Source: Niabella drilacis (GTDB taxonomy: Bacteria > Bacteroidota > Bacteroidia > Chitinophagales > Chitinophagaceae). Taken from it: a stretch of DNA of 64,000 bases. Positions 17,875 through 25,334 of the stretch are shown here, piece by piece. Position 1 is the first letter of the stretch, and each line of letters starts with the position of its first letter. The position numbers were made by a program, and so were the translations under genes. The notes below the pieces were generated by a model. The model searched no databases. It saw nothing but the letters and a program-made list of their open reading frames with translations, and was not told the DNA's origin. The stretch is taken from contig NZ_FMZO01000001.1 of assembly GCF_900101395.1 (NCBI RefSeq), positions 740,636 to 804,635 of the forward strand, read 5' to 3'.

Positions 17875-18942
17875 TTATTGCCGGTCGTAATACGCTGACC
17901 GAAGGCATACCAGGAGATTGTTGGCGGCATGCTGATCCGGGGTGGCGGGTAAACGGCTTTCCCGGTAAAGGGTTTTTAACCGGCGCATCATTGTTTCGGC
18001 TTTATGCACCAGTTCGTCATAATCATATTTGCCTTCTTTAATTTGTAACAGCAATGCACGGTCGGTCCTCCTCACATATATTTTATGATCCTCCGCAATT
18101 TCCAGGGCCATCCTGAGTAAACGGAACACATGCATCATGTTCTTGGAATCGTAGTTCTTCCCGTGCCGGACCGAGCCCTGATAACGTGTCTCGTTCCTCT
18201 TTGCCACCCAATCCCAATATTCCCTGTATTCTTTACAATATACAGAATAACCGTCCCTGTTAAAGTAGAGAAGACCCAGCGGCTCCGCATCCCGGGGAAC
18301 TGCACTGGTACAAACATCATTAGAATCTTCCTTTCTGAATATTCCTGAATAGAGGCTTCCTGCGGAATGATACAACTGGTAGCAGTCCCTGAAATGGGCA
18401 AGACTGGTTAAACCCATCGACTCCTGGGAAAAAGATCGTTCCCGCAAGTAGCTATTTAATGGCATGGCTTTCTTTTCGATATATACATAACAAAAATCAG
18501 CCGGGCTTTTCCGTTCTCTATTTACAGGATTGGCGATCTTCTTTTCCAGTCCCCGGGCTTTCCTGATCTGACTATAGGCATAGTTGGCAAAACTCTGTTC
18601 GCATAAGCGTGACAAAAAATATTCCTGTTTAACGAGGTTCATTAAAGGATCACACAATAAGATACAGTCATCAGGAGTGGCCAGGAGTTCCAGTATATTG
18701 GGATTGTTTTTTGCCAACAGCTCAATGAAACGCTTTAACTCATAATATACGATATCATTGGTTTCATTGGATACCTGGGGTATATACTCCATCGAGTAAT
18801 ACCAGTTACGGGGCAGTATAAAAACGCCTTTGATATCTGTATCCGAAGCCGGAGTGTCTAACCCGTAAGCCTTGCTGCCGGAGATACATTCAAATATCAG
18901 CCAGCCGTTCTCCTTTATCGTATCAATCGTAAGTTGGGTCAT
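17875..18942 (-). CDS. RlaP-type nucleotidyltransferase (DNA polymerase beta superfamily), copy 2
   Basis: 355 residues. The nucleotidyltransferase signature is GSKAYGLDTPASDTDIKGVF: G22-S23 bind the phosphate and D34/D36 are the expected metal ligands. A helical C-terminal domain follows (about 200-340). It matches the family of predicted nucleotidyltransferases described as RlaP, linked by comparative genomics to RNA repair loci. The reaction is unproven; adding nucleotides to damaged RNA ends is the proposed role. It overlaps the paralogue upstream by 20 bases, so the two are translated from one mRNA, driven by the promoter at 19702-19739. Cytoplasmic. Confidence 0.8.
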   Translation of the reverse strand: MTQLTIDTIKENGWLIFECISGSKAYGLDTPASDTDIKGVFILPRNWYYSMEYIPQVSNETNDIVYYELKRFIELLAKNNPNILELLATPDDCILLCDPLMNLVKQEYFLSRLCEQSFANYAYSQIRKARGLEKKIANPVNRERKSPADFCYVYIEKKAMPLNSYLRERSFSQESMGLTSLAHFRDCYQLYHSAGSLYSGIFRKEDSNDVCTSAVPRDAEPLGLLYFNRDGYSVYCKEYREYWDWVAKRNETRYQGSVRHGKNYDSKNMMHVFRLLRMALEIAEDHKIYVRRTDRALLLQIKEGKYDYDELVHKAETMMRRLKTLYRESRLPATPDQHAANNLLVCLRSAYYDRQ

Positions 18943-19684
18943 TGAGTTTGTTTATAAAATAATGATTCAATAGGTCCATATTGCTGTTGTTGACCTTCAA
19001 TGCGCTCCTGGAAGCCTCCAATTGCTCAAATAACCCATCGAGCCGGTTAAAAAGCGATGTGGCGCCTTTATGGTCATAGCTTTCCGGTTTTGTAGCTTTT
19101 AAGGCTACAAGGCGAAGGATGGTTTTGCTGATCCGGGGACTGGTATATTTCAACAGTTTTTCCAGTTCCATAGGGGGCACTGTATCATCATGCAGGATCC
19201 AGTTACAGGAGAGGAGGGAGCGCAACATATAAAAGAAGCCTTTTAATTTAAACGGTATTCCGGGCCGGCATGTTTCCCTGAATTTCAATACCAGTGAATG
19301 ATGATGAAAAAACACTGCGATCGGTGAATAATACGCCCGTATCAGTTGGCGGAACTCCTGTTTGAATCCCGGAGCGGCATAGTAAACAATGGGCGATTGG
19401 AACCGTTCTATTAAGGGTATATTCGATTTTTTTAGCAGCAACAAGGATTTTTTCAGGTCCCAACCGGTGATGTCCAGATCATTTTTTATCAAACTGAGTG
19501 CGTCCTTTTGGGTGGCTAAGGAAAGATACCAGTTCCGGTGATGCCTGTAGATAAAGCGGATATCGTAGTCACTGTCCGGGGAGGGAAAACCCCAGGCCCT
19601 GCTGCCGGTTTCACAGGCATAAAGTAAGGTGACGTCCTTCTCAGCTGCCAGTTCTTTTAGTGTATGTAATATGTGTTGATGCAC
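18923..19684 (-). CDS. RlaP-type nucleotidyltransferase (DNA polymerase beta superfamily), copy 1
   Basis: 253 residues. The core motif is GSRAWGFPSPDSDYDIRF, with G27-S28 and the catalytic pair D39/D41, then RNWYLSL, also found in copy 2 as RNWYYSM. It lacks about 100 C-terminal residues of copy 2, so the two are diverged paralogues and not a recent duplication. Its promoter at 19702-19739 carries the same palindrome as the slipin leader promoter, which places it in the same regulon. Likely role: RNA end processing or repair in the cytoplasm (inference from family and context). Confidence 0.8.
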   Translation of the reverse strand: MHQHILHTLKELAAEKDVTLLYACETGSRAWGFPSPDSDYDIRFIYRHHRNWYLSLATQKDALSLIKNDLDITGWDLKKSLLLLKKSNIPLIERFQSPIVYYAAPGFKQEFRQLIRAYYSPIAVFFHHHSLVLKFRETCRPGIPFKLKGFFYMLRSLLSCNWILHDDTVPPMELEKLLKYTSPRISKTILRLVALKATKPESYDHKGATSLFNRLDGLFEQLEASRSALKVNNSNMDLLNHYFINKLNDPTYD

Positions 19685-19701
19685 GGTGGATTATTTTAAT
19701 T

Positions 19702-19739
19702 CAAAAGTATGCTGCTACTGTGCAGTCTTTTTGCATAGA
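19702..19739 (-). promoter_or_regulatory. promoter of the RlaP pair with WYL-type operator palindrome
   Basis: On the minus strand the -7 box TACTTTTG (19702-19709) is preceded, after 7 bases, by the palindrome at 19717-19739. Written on the plus strand this is ACTGTGCA, 7 bases, TGCATAGA. The palindrome covers the place of the -33 element, which is absent. The same arrangement and spacing is found at 21567-21604. Confidence 0.75.
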
Positions 19740-19807
19740 TGAAAAATATACCAGGAAAAATAAAAGATATCCTGAATATGCCGTTTGAAGCAGCTATTTC
19801 ATGGTTG

Positions 19808-19848
19808 ATATAAAAGGACCTGTAAGGCGCTTTCTGCCTTGCAGGTCC
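19808..19848 (-). terminator. intrinsic terminator after the slipin gene
   Basis: On the minus strand GGACCTGCAAGGC pairs with GCCTTACAGGTCC (one mismatch) around a 7-base loop, then TTTTATAT. It begins 6 bases after the slipin stop codon and separates slipin from the RlaP unit, which has its own promoter. Confidence 0.85.
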
Positions 19849-19853
19849 GTACT

Positions 19854-20951
19854 TTATTTGCCCGGAACAAAAAGCTGCTTTAGCTGGTCGATCAGTACGC
19901 CGTTTCCGCTAACGCTGATATTGCTGATCTTGTCGGCGATCTTTTCCACGTATTCCATCTCTTTCAGTTTCCAGAGCATGGCATTTTCTTCCATCATCTT
20001 TGCGGTGTTCAGCAGGCTCCGGGTGCTGGCTGTTTCTTCCCTCCGCATAATGGTATTGGCCTGGGCCTTCTTTTCAGCAACCAGTACCTGGTTCATGATC
20101 TCCCGGATATCGCCGGGCAGGATAATGTCCCGGATGCCCAGGCCAGTAACCTGTACCCCCAGTGCAGCAGCAGCTGTTGCTGCCTGTTGCAATACAAGAG
20201 GAGCGATGCTTTCCCTCTTTTCCAGCAGTTCATCAAAGGCGAAACCGGCTACATATTCCCGGAGGCTCTGCTGAATGGCTACATACAACTGCCGGTCGTA
20301 ACCTGCATTGTCGAGTAACGCTGTTGCTGCGTCTACAACCCGGTATTGTGCCCATGCATTGATCCGCAGGTTCGCCTTATCCTTCGTAAGGATTTCCTGC
20401 CCATTGATCTCAAGTTGCTGCTGCCGGGTGTCTGCTTTAGCTACATGAATGGTGATCGCATTCTTCCACCAGTAGTGTGTACCCGGCTTCAGTTCACCCT
20501 GCGACTTGCCATCTACAAACAACAAAGCCTTTTCATAGCTTTCCACTTTATAGGTTCTTACATAAGAAGCCACCAGTTTGTGCTCCAGCAAGTCCCGGTG
20601 AATGTTTTCCGTGATTTTTATTTTGGTAAGATCTGCTTTTACAAAATCGTACCGGATCGCCGATTTCCAGAAAGCGTACCGTCCGGCAGTAAGCACTTGT
20701 TGAAACAGGCCGTTCTGGAATTGCAGGGCAATTTCATGATCGGCTACTTCAATGACTTCGAGCGCGTTTGCAAGTTCGGTGTCCCGCAGCAACAGGTTCA
20801 GCTCTACCGGAGGCTGGAACGGTTGACTGATGTTATAAACGACGGCATTTTTCCGCCACAGCCAGTAGGCCCCTTCCCGGAGCATCTTCTGATAGGCTCC
20901 TCTTTTAAAAATCAATGCCAGCTGTTGTGCATTTACGGTTACTTTCTTCAT
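19854..20951 (-). CDS. soluble slipin (SPFH/band 7) family protein
   Basis: 365 residues from the ATG at 20951 (MKKVTVNAQQLALIF); an upstream in-frame start at 20990 adds 13 residues and lacks support. The C-terminal 200 residues are an SPFH/band 7 domain (AQYRVVDAATALL, REYVAGFAFDELLEKRESI, LGVQVTGLGIRDIILP), followed by a helical segment. Unlike classical slipins there is no N-terminal membrane helix. Instead the first 190 residues hold three copies of a unit like FxxGxxxxxLxxGxYxxWKxA (about residues 14-40, 78-104 and 141-167). Slipins of this kind occur in bacterial RNA repair loci. It follows a leader full of tRNA-like structures and ends at a strong terminator. Confidence 0.85.
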   Translation of the reverse strand: MKKVTVNAQQLALIFKRGAYQKMLREGAYWLWRKNAVVYNISQPFQPPVELNLLLRDTELANALEVIEVADHEIALQFQNGLFQQVLTAGRYAFWKSAIRYDFVKADLTKIKITENIHRDLLEHKLVASYVRTYKVESYEKALLFVDGKSQGELKPGTHYWWKNAITIHVAKADTRQQQLEINGQEILTKDKANLRINAWAQYRVVDAATALLDNAGYDRQLYVAIQQSLREYVAGFAFDELLEKRESIAPLVLQQAATAAAALGVQVTGLGIRDIILPGDIREIMNQVLVAEKKAQANTIMRREETASTRSLLNTAKMMEENAMLWKLKEMEYVEKIADKISNISVSGNGVLIDQLKQLFVPGK

Positions 20952-21263
20952 GATCTTATGGTTTAAATAGTTTCGTTTTAAAATGTTCATCCTCTTGAGA
21001 AGGAAAAATGTTGGCCGGCAACCACCCGTCTGCTACGGGGGCAGGCTTCAGCCCGGTAGTGAAAACCGGTTTGCTTTTGGAGTACTGCAGCGGGTGCGGT
21101 AATCCGCAGCAAAGCGGGATCCGGTGCCGGTTGTTTACACCTGCCCGCAGGTGCTTCGGGGTTGCCGCTCTGTTGCAATGCCGGGGCATTGGACCTGAAC
21201 AGCTGGCGCCGGCCGTCATTTTTCAGTGAGCATCCTTTTATAGAAGGGATGCGCTTCTTTTGC

Positions 21264-21331
21264 CTACATTAACAGTGTAGTGTTCTGCCATTGAACGATC
21301 ACGTATGATGCGTGGCGGGATTCGAACCCGC
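21264..21331 (-). ncRNA. permuted tRNA-Asn(GUU)-like element
   Basis: On the minus strand a T-arm comes first (GCGGG, TTCGAAT, CCCGC), followed by CACGCAT, then after one base ATACGTG (6 of 7 pairs with CACGCAT). After these come a D-arm (GTTC, AATGGCA, GAAC) and a perfect anticodon arm CTACA-CTGTTAA-TGTAG with anticodon GTT. So the 3' part precedes the 5' part, with the break between the anticodon arm and T-arm. A three-base link sits between acceptor and D-stem instead of two. Confidence 0.55.
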
Positions 21332-21337
21332 AAATTG

Positions 21338-21406
21338 CCTGTTGCGCTACCTGCTGCGCTACCCCGTTTTACAACGGGAGAGGGATTCGAACCCCCGACC
21401 TACAGA
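21338..21406 (-). ncRNA. circularly permuted tRNA-like element (break in anticodon loop)
   Basis: On the minus strand the order is: 3' anticodon strand TCTGT, variable AGGTC, T-arm GGGGG-TTCGAAT-CCCTC, 3' acceptor strand TCCCGTT, a GTAA linker, 5' acceptor strand AACGGGG, TA, D-arm GCGC-AGCAGGTA-GCGC, A, and 5' anticodon strand ACAGG. All four stems pair: acceptor 7 of 7 with one G-U, D 4 of 4, anticodon 5 of 5 with one G-U, T 5 of 5 with one G-U. A conventional reading gives a poor acceptor (4 of 7) and no anticodon arm. No anticodon can be assigned. Confidence 0.65.
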
Positions 21407-21566
21407 TCCTGGTGCTATGCCGGTTTCTTAACAAGAGCATACAGTACGTTACAACGACTGCACTGCGGTGCCTGAAATACACCTGCCTGGCTTTTAAGAA
21501 ACGGTCAACAGCGCGTTTTGCCTTACGGCAATATGTTTGATCAAAGAACTTGCTCCATTTATGATA

Positions 21567-21604
21567 CAAAGCTGAAATGCAACTGTGCAATCTTTTTGCA
21601 TAGT
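21567..21604 (-). promoter_or_regulatory. promoter of the slipin leader with WYL-type operator palindrome
   Basis: The minus-strand -7-like box is CAGCTTTG (21567-21574). Seven bases upstream lies the 23-bp palindrome at 21582-21604 (ACTGTGCA, 7 bases, TGCATAGT on the plus strand; 15 of 16 half-site positions symmetric). A-rich DNA follows, as at the RlaP promoter. The operator replaces the -33 element. Confidence 0.7.
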
Positions 21605-21625
21605 TGGAAAAATATTTTATTTTTC
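21595..21625 (+). promoter_or_regulatory. probable promoter of the WYL regulator gene
   Basis: TTTG at 21595-21598, a 19-base spacer, and TATTTTTC at 21618-21625 (one mismatch to TAnnTTTG). The -33 TTTG lies inside the operator palindrome at 21582-21604, which suggests that the regulator controls its own gene and the divergent slipin leader from one site. The ATG follows 13 bases later. Confidence 0.5.
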
Positions 21626-21638
21626 CTCAAATTTTTTT

Positions 21639-22667
21639 ATGCCTGTTAATCGCAACGCACTGATCCGCTACCGCACTATTGACAAATGCCTGCAAAACCG
21701 CCGCCGTAAATGGACCATTGAAAACCTGATCGATGCCTGTAACGACGCGCTTTATGAGTATGAAGACATTGAGAAAGGCGTGAGCCTGCGTACCATACGC
21801 ATGGATCTGAATGCCATGCGCAGTGATAAACTGGGATACAATGCTCCGATCATCGTAACTGATAAGAAATACTATACCTATGAAGACCCGGGGTACAGCA
21901 TTTCAAAGATCCCGTTATCACACCAGGACCTGGACGTGCTGCAGGATGTATCGTTTCTCTTACAGCAGTTCAAAGGATTCAGTCATTTTAACGATCTGGA
22001 TGAACTCCTGCAGCGCCTGGAAGATAAGATCTATACGGAGCGGGAACAGCAAACCCCGGTGATCGATTTCGAAAAGAACGATCTGCTTGCCGGCATTCAC
22101 TGGCTGGATGCCCTGCATAAAGCGATCATCAAAAAGCGGACTTTGCAGGTTACCTACCAGAGCTTTTCCGCGCGCCAGCCGGCAGACCTTGTCGTATATC
22201 CGTATCTGCTCAAAGAATTCCGTAACCGCTGGTTCCTTTTGTGCATGCATCGCAAGGGGAAGACACTGCTGACGCTTGCACTTGATCGCATAGCAGGTGT
22301 TACAGAACTGCCGGATGAAACTTACCTGGTGCATAAAGGCTTTAACGCCGCTACCTATTTTAATGATATTATCGGCGTAACGAGGAATGTGGCTGATCAG
22401 CCAACGCAAATCACCTTTATGGCCAATGCAAAACATGCACCTTATATCCGGACCAAGCCCATCCATGGCTCACAACGATTGGTTTCCACCGCAAACGGAT
22501 GGACTACTTTTACCATTGAAGTGATCCCGAATTTTGAACTGGAACGGGAACTGCTCGGCTTTGGCGAAGGGCTGCGTGTGACGGCTCCGGCATCTTTGGT
22601 ACGGATCTTAAAGCGGCGTGTGCGGAAAATGCAGGAATTGTATACACCTGTCAATGATGACCGCTAA
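21639..22667 (+). CDS. HTH/WYL domain transcriptional regulator
   Basis: 342 residues from the ATG at 21639 (MPVNRNALIRYRTIDKCL); an earlier in-frame start would lie inside the operator. The N-terminal 95 residues form a winged-helix domain (WTIENLIDACNDAL, VSLRTIRMDLNAM). Residues about 150-240 form a WYL domain (KRTLQVTYQSFSARQPADLV, PYLLKEFRNRWFLLCM), and the end is a WCX-like region. WYL domains are thought to sense nucleic-acid or nucleotide ligands. It diverges from the slipin leader and very likely binds the palindrome between them. In related loci the regulator responds to damaged RNA; here that is inference. Confidence 0.87.
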   Translation: MPVNRNALIRYRTIDKCLQNRRRKWTIENLIDACNDALYEYEDIEKGVSLRTIRMDLNAMRSDKLGYNAPIIVTDKKYYTYEDPGYSISKIPLSHQDLDVLQDVSFLLQQFKGFSHFNDLDELLQRLEDKIYTEREQQTPVIDFEKNDLLAGIHWLDALHKAIIKKRTLQVTYQSFSARQPADLVVYPYLLKEFRNRWFLLCMHRKGKTLLTLALDRIAGVTELPDETYLVHKGFNAATYFNDIIGVTRNVADQPTQITFMANAKHAPYIRTKPIHGSQRLVSTANGWTTFTIEVIPNFELERELLGFGEGLRVTAPASLVRILKRRVRKMQELYTPVNDDR

Positions 22668-22747
22668 AAGAGCATGATTGCTTCCTTGAATTGGTGCGTA
22701 ACATCAAAGCACAGTGTTGCTTTTGCAACAAGGTTCCCCAATAACGG

Positions 22748-23827
22748 TCAGGCCGTGCTTTCTGCCGCTGTCAGCTGAAAACCGATCGGCGACGCTCCTG
22801 TTCGTTTGCTGGCTACCGGTTCAAAATTACAGATCTCCGCCAGGGTGCAGGGCTCGGTGATGGCCTGTGTATATCCCAGGTGCCTTGCGAGAGCCCTTGC
22901 CTTCTCCACACCCAGTTTTCCAAATTCGTATTTGGCAATCAGCCGGCCCTCCCGCAATAATGCCTCGTCAATAAGCGTCAATGCACTGTTAAACGTGCAG
23001 ATCAGCTGGATGTTTAAAAAGTCGGCCAGTAATCCATCAGAGATATTTAACAGGTTCGATACAGATGAATCGGCACTATAACGGCGATCCATAATGATGT
23101 TTTCCGCATCCTCAATGATCAGTACCGTATCCGGGTTGTTGATCAGCAGCTGGATAAAATCAGGACTGGTTAAATTGCCGGCAATGGAAGGGGAGAGGAA
23201 GAGCACCCGCTTCCGGATCTTTCCGACCAGGTAGCGGAGATACGAAGTTTTTCCGGTACCGGGCAGTCCGTGCAGCAGTACAATACCTTTATCCTTTTTC
23301 CGGTTCAGCCGCTGCCGGATGCAGGCATCCACGGCCTTGAAATCTGCTTCATAAAAAAGATCCAGGTTGAGTTTGTTCCTTTTTATTTCCATGGACCGTA
23401 ACAGCAACCGGCTTCCATCGCGTACGATCAGGTTGATCTCCAACGGCTCCTTTTTCTTCTTTTCCTGGAATTGTTGCAGCAGGGTTACAATGGCTTCCGT
23501 CAACGAAGCCTGATGACCATCGTGCAGGATCTCGCACCAGCCTTCATCCAGTTCTATAATACAGCCATTCTGTAAAAGAAAGATGGCCGTTTCGTACTGG
23601 AATTTTTTATGCTTCCGCTTGAACCACTGGTGTTGAAAGATATGCCGGGTATGATCGGCTAACAATTGCTTTAGGGGTGCAAATGCTTTGCTGCCGTCCA
23701 GCTGGCCGATGAACAGCGTACTGGGCAGCTTTCCAAACTCATGCAGGTACAGCACTTTCGCATTGATGAAAGAATTGCCGAATAGCTCGTTCGTATTAAT
23801 GACTCTTTGTATAGGTTCCTGTTCCAT
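22748..23827 (-). CDS. AAA family ATPase (BCS1-like)
   Basis: 359 residues. The first 170 are not a known domain by eye and may bind the substrate. The ATPase core has Walker A GLPGTGKTS (187-195), Walker B VLIIEDAE (about 234-241), the BCS1-type SNLLNISDGLL, sensor-1 LICTFNS and an Arg-finger region LLREGRLIAKYEF. BCS1-like AAA proteins remodel or translocate folded substrates. It is the last gene of the leftward unit that starts at 26615 (257-aa protein, YkuK-like, AAA). It converges with the WYL gene across 80 bases that contain a GTTGC-TTTT-GCAAC hairpin at 22716-22729. Confidence 0.83.
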   Translation of the reverse strand: MEQEPIQRVINTNELFGNSFINAKVLYLHEFGKLPSTLFIGQLDGSKAFAPLKQLLADHTRHIFQHQWFKRKHKKFQYETAIFLLQNGCIIELDEGWCEILHDGHQASLTEAIVTLLQQFQEKKKKEPLEINLIVRDGSRLLLRSMEIKRNKLNLDLFYEADFKAVDACIRQRLNRKKDKGIVLLHGLPGTGKTSYLRYLVGKIRKRVLFLSPSIAGNLTSPDFIQLLINNPDTVLIIEDAENIIMDRRYSADSSVSNLLNISDGLLADFLNIQLICTFNSALTLIDEALLREGRLIAKYEFGKLGVEKARALARHLGYTQAITEPCTLAEICNFEPVASKRTGASPIGFQLTAAESTA

Positions 23828-23905
23828 TTTTGTTGAGTTAAACTTTATGACCTCACAGAACCGGAGGCCATAAAGTGTTTGATTTGAGTGTTTTTGGCAA
23901 CGGCC

Positions 23906-24397
23906 TTATTGTACAATTTTATTGGCGCAGCTGGAACTTGCAAAGGCATATGGTTTGGCTTTACAAATCCAGCCCATCCCGGAAACATAGCCCATGGCTT
24001 CGCTGAGTGCGGCGTTGCTTTTATACGCGGCATCCGTGTTGATATCCACATGTAGCTCCGGGGCAATGCCGTGGGTATTAAAAACAGCGCTCAGTTGCAA
24101 TGTCAGCTGCACCGTTTTATCGACTTCCAATAACATCCGCTCCCGGATGCTCATCTTTTGGCGCAGTATTTCTTTCCGGAGGAAAAGAAAAGCGCCCCTT
24201 CCTTTTCGTACAAAAACGATCACAGTCGCAAACTCAATAACGGCGCCTTTTACCTGGCTGTCCGTGCCCAGGCATACCTGTAGGGTATGGCCGGCTTTCC
24301 GTTCGGCTATTAACGCTTTGTTTACTTCTTCAGCCACGGATCCGGTCAGGAATGTTCCGCCGAACCGCCGCCATTGCTCTTGTTTCATCGGGTTCAT
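23906..24397 (-). CDS. YkuK family (DUF458) ribonuclease H-like protein
   Basis: 163 residues. VCLGTDSQVKGAVIEFATVI gives an RNase-H-fold first strand with an acidic residue, and LHVDINTDAAYKSNAAL supplies further Asp residues in the expected place. Both match the YkuK/DUF458 family, annotated as ribonuclease H-like. It begins two bases after the stop of the upstream 257-aa gene, so translational coupling is likely. Substrate unknown; an RNA-directed nuclease would suit the tRNA-like RNAs of this locus, but this is inference. Confidence 0.8.
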   Translation of the reverse strand: MNPMKQEQWRRFGGTFLTGSVAEEVNKALIAERKAGHTLQVCLGTDSQVKGAVIEFATVIVFVRKGRGAFLFLRKEILRQKMSIRERMLLEVDKTVQLTLQLSAVFNTHGIAPELHVDINTDAAYKSNAALSEAMGYVSGMGWICKAKPYAFASSSCANKIVQ

Positions 24398-24399
24398 TT

Positions 24400-25173
24400 T
24401 TAATCTTCAAACTGTTCGCTTTTTATTTCGTCCAGCCATTGGGGGACGTTTTTCTTCTTGGAGAAAATAAGTTCTTTTGACTTCGGATCGCAGCGGTAAT
24501 GCTTATATCCGAGGCGCCCGGCTCTTAATTTTGCAAGTCTCCGGTTGTAACAATTTTTTTCGAGGTACTGCTCTGTCTGTTTTATCAACGAGCTCAGCTC
24601 TGGGTCAATGATCCTTTTTTTGCTGATCATATGGGGCTGCACCGTTAAGGTGAAACGCCAGGGCTCTGAAAATACGAAATGTTTGGACCGGTAGCCATAT
24701 TGGGTCCGCCATTGTTCATAAAAGAACAGTTGTTCCTGCGGTGAAAAGTGCTTCTTAAAGTTCCGTTCGCCGGGAGCCTGCAGGTGCTGTTCTTTTGCCA
24801 GGTAGACCTTTCGGCCCCGTTTTCTTTTCTTGATGGTAAAATCCTTCCTCCAGCTGTAATCCGTTGTGTTGATCTTTTTTAGTAACTGCTCAAAAAAAAC
24901 AGCCTGTTTGCCCGTGGCGACATCTTCTTTCAATACAAAGAAGCGCTTCCAGCCCCTTTGAAAGGGAGGCGTTAACGGTTCCCATCCCAGGTTCCACCTT
25001 TTTTTATAAAGTATATTCAGCCTGAAATCCAGTTCCAGTAACTGTTTGTCGAAATCTTTATACCGGAGCCGCTTCTTTTGTCGTTCGGTACGGATCCTGT
25101 ATGAGCCAATTTTAGCCCCAAATTGTTTAATAAGTTTTGTGTCCATAATGAATGTACTTGCATGTTTAACCAT
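24400..25173 (-). CDS. hypothetical basic protein in the RNA-repair-like island
   Basis: 257 residues (248 if the start is the ATG at 25146, MDTKLIKQFGAKIG). I do not recognise the family. It is rich in Lys and Arg with aromatic residues spread through (KKRWNLGWEPLTPPF, KRKRGRKVYLAKEQ, EKNCYNRRLAKLRAGRLGYK, SKKKNVPQWLDEI), which suits an RNA-binding protein. There is no signal peptide or membrane segment. It is the first gene after the leader with four tRNA-like elements and is tightly followed by the YkuK-like gene. Confidence 0.65.
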   Translation of the reverse strand: MVKHASTFIMDTKLIKQFGAKIGSYRIRTERQKKRLRYKDFDKQLLELDFRLNILYKKRWNLGWEPLTPPFQRGWKRFFVLKEDVATGKQAVFFEQLLKKINTTDYSWRKDFTIKKRKRGRKVYLAKEQHLQAPGERNFKKHFSPQEQLFFYEQWRTQYGYRSKHFVFSEPWRFTLTVQPHMISKKRIIDPELSSLIKQTEQYLEKNCYNRRLAKLRAGRLGYKHYRCDPKSKELIFSKKKNVPQWLDEIKSEQFED

Positions 25174-25241
25174 CGCGCCGCGTGGCGCATTTTATCTGTC
25201 ATTATGAACAGGTATTCCTTTTTCATTTTTTTAATTTTTAG

Positions 25242-25312
25242 CACGGGTTACCGGAATCGAACCGGTGTCGATGATTTTGGAGATCATCATAATGCCATTA
25301 TACCAAACCCAT
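25242..25312 (-). tRNA. tRNA-Trp(CCA)-like element
   Basis: A full 71-nt cloverleaf on the minus strand: acceptor ATGGGTT/AACCCGT (one G-U), D-arm GTAT...TTAT (the 13-22 pair open), anticodon arm ATGAT-CTCCAAA-ATCAT with anticodon CCA, T-arm ACCGG-TTCGATT-CCGGT, discriminator G. The first pair is A1-U72, unlike the G1-C72 of ordinary bacterial tRNAs. CCA is not encoded. It lies about 70 bases before the 257-aa gene in the same transcript, so it may be a mimic and not a translating tRNA. Confidence 0.7.
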
Positions 25313-25334
25313 ATGTTTGCGGTGCCCTGGTTCT

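Larger units (their letters stand above)
20952..21566 (-). ncRNA. structured leader of the slipin mRNA with tRNA-like elements
   Basis: About 610 bases lie between the promoter at 21567 and the slipin start, with no convincing gene. Going 5' to 3' on the minus strand: a TTGCC-GTAA-GGCAA hairpin (21521-21534), a long-range stem (21494-21504 with 21421-21431) enclosing a strong hairpin at 21440-21462, two permuted tRNA-like elements (21338-21406 and 21264-21331), a 16-base palindrome (21176-21191), a CACCTG-CGGG-CAGGTG hairpin (21138-21153) and GC-rich sequence to the start codon. The tRNA-like parts sit in the same transcript orientation as slipin. I infer a regulatory or processed RNA. Confidence 0.6.

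Noticed and set aside
20956..21219. Leftward frames of 63-87 codons before the slipin gene
   Set aside because: Composition is GC-hairpin driven, frames overlap each other and none has a start signal; the region is better explained as structured leader RNA.
21369..21470. A conventional (not permuted) tRNA ending with the T-arm at 21380-21396
   Set aside because: The acceptor would pair at only four of seven positions, the D-loop would be oversized and there is no anticodon stem. The permuted reading pairs all stems.
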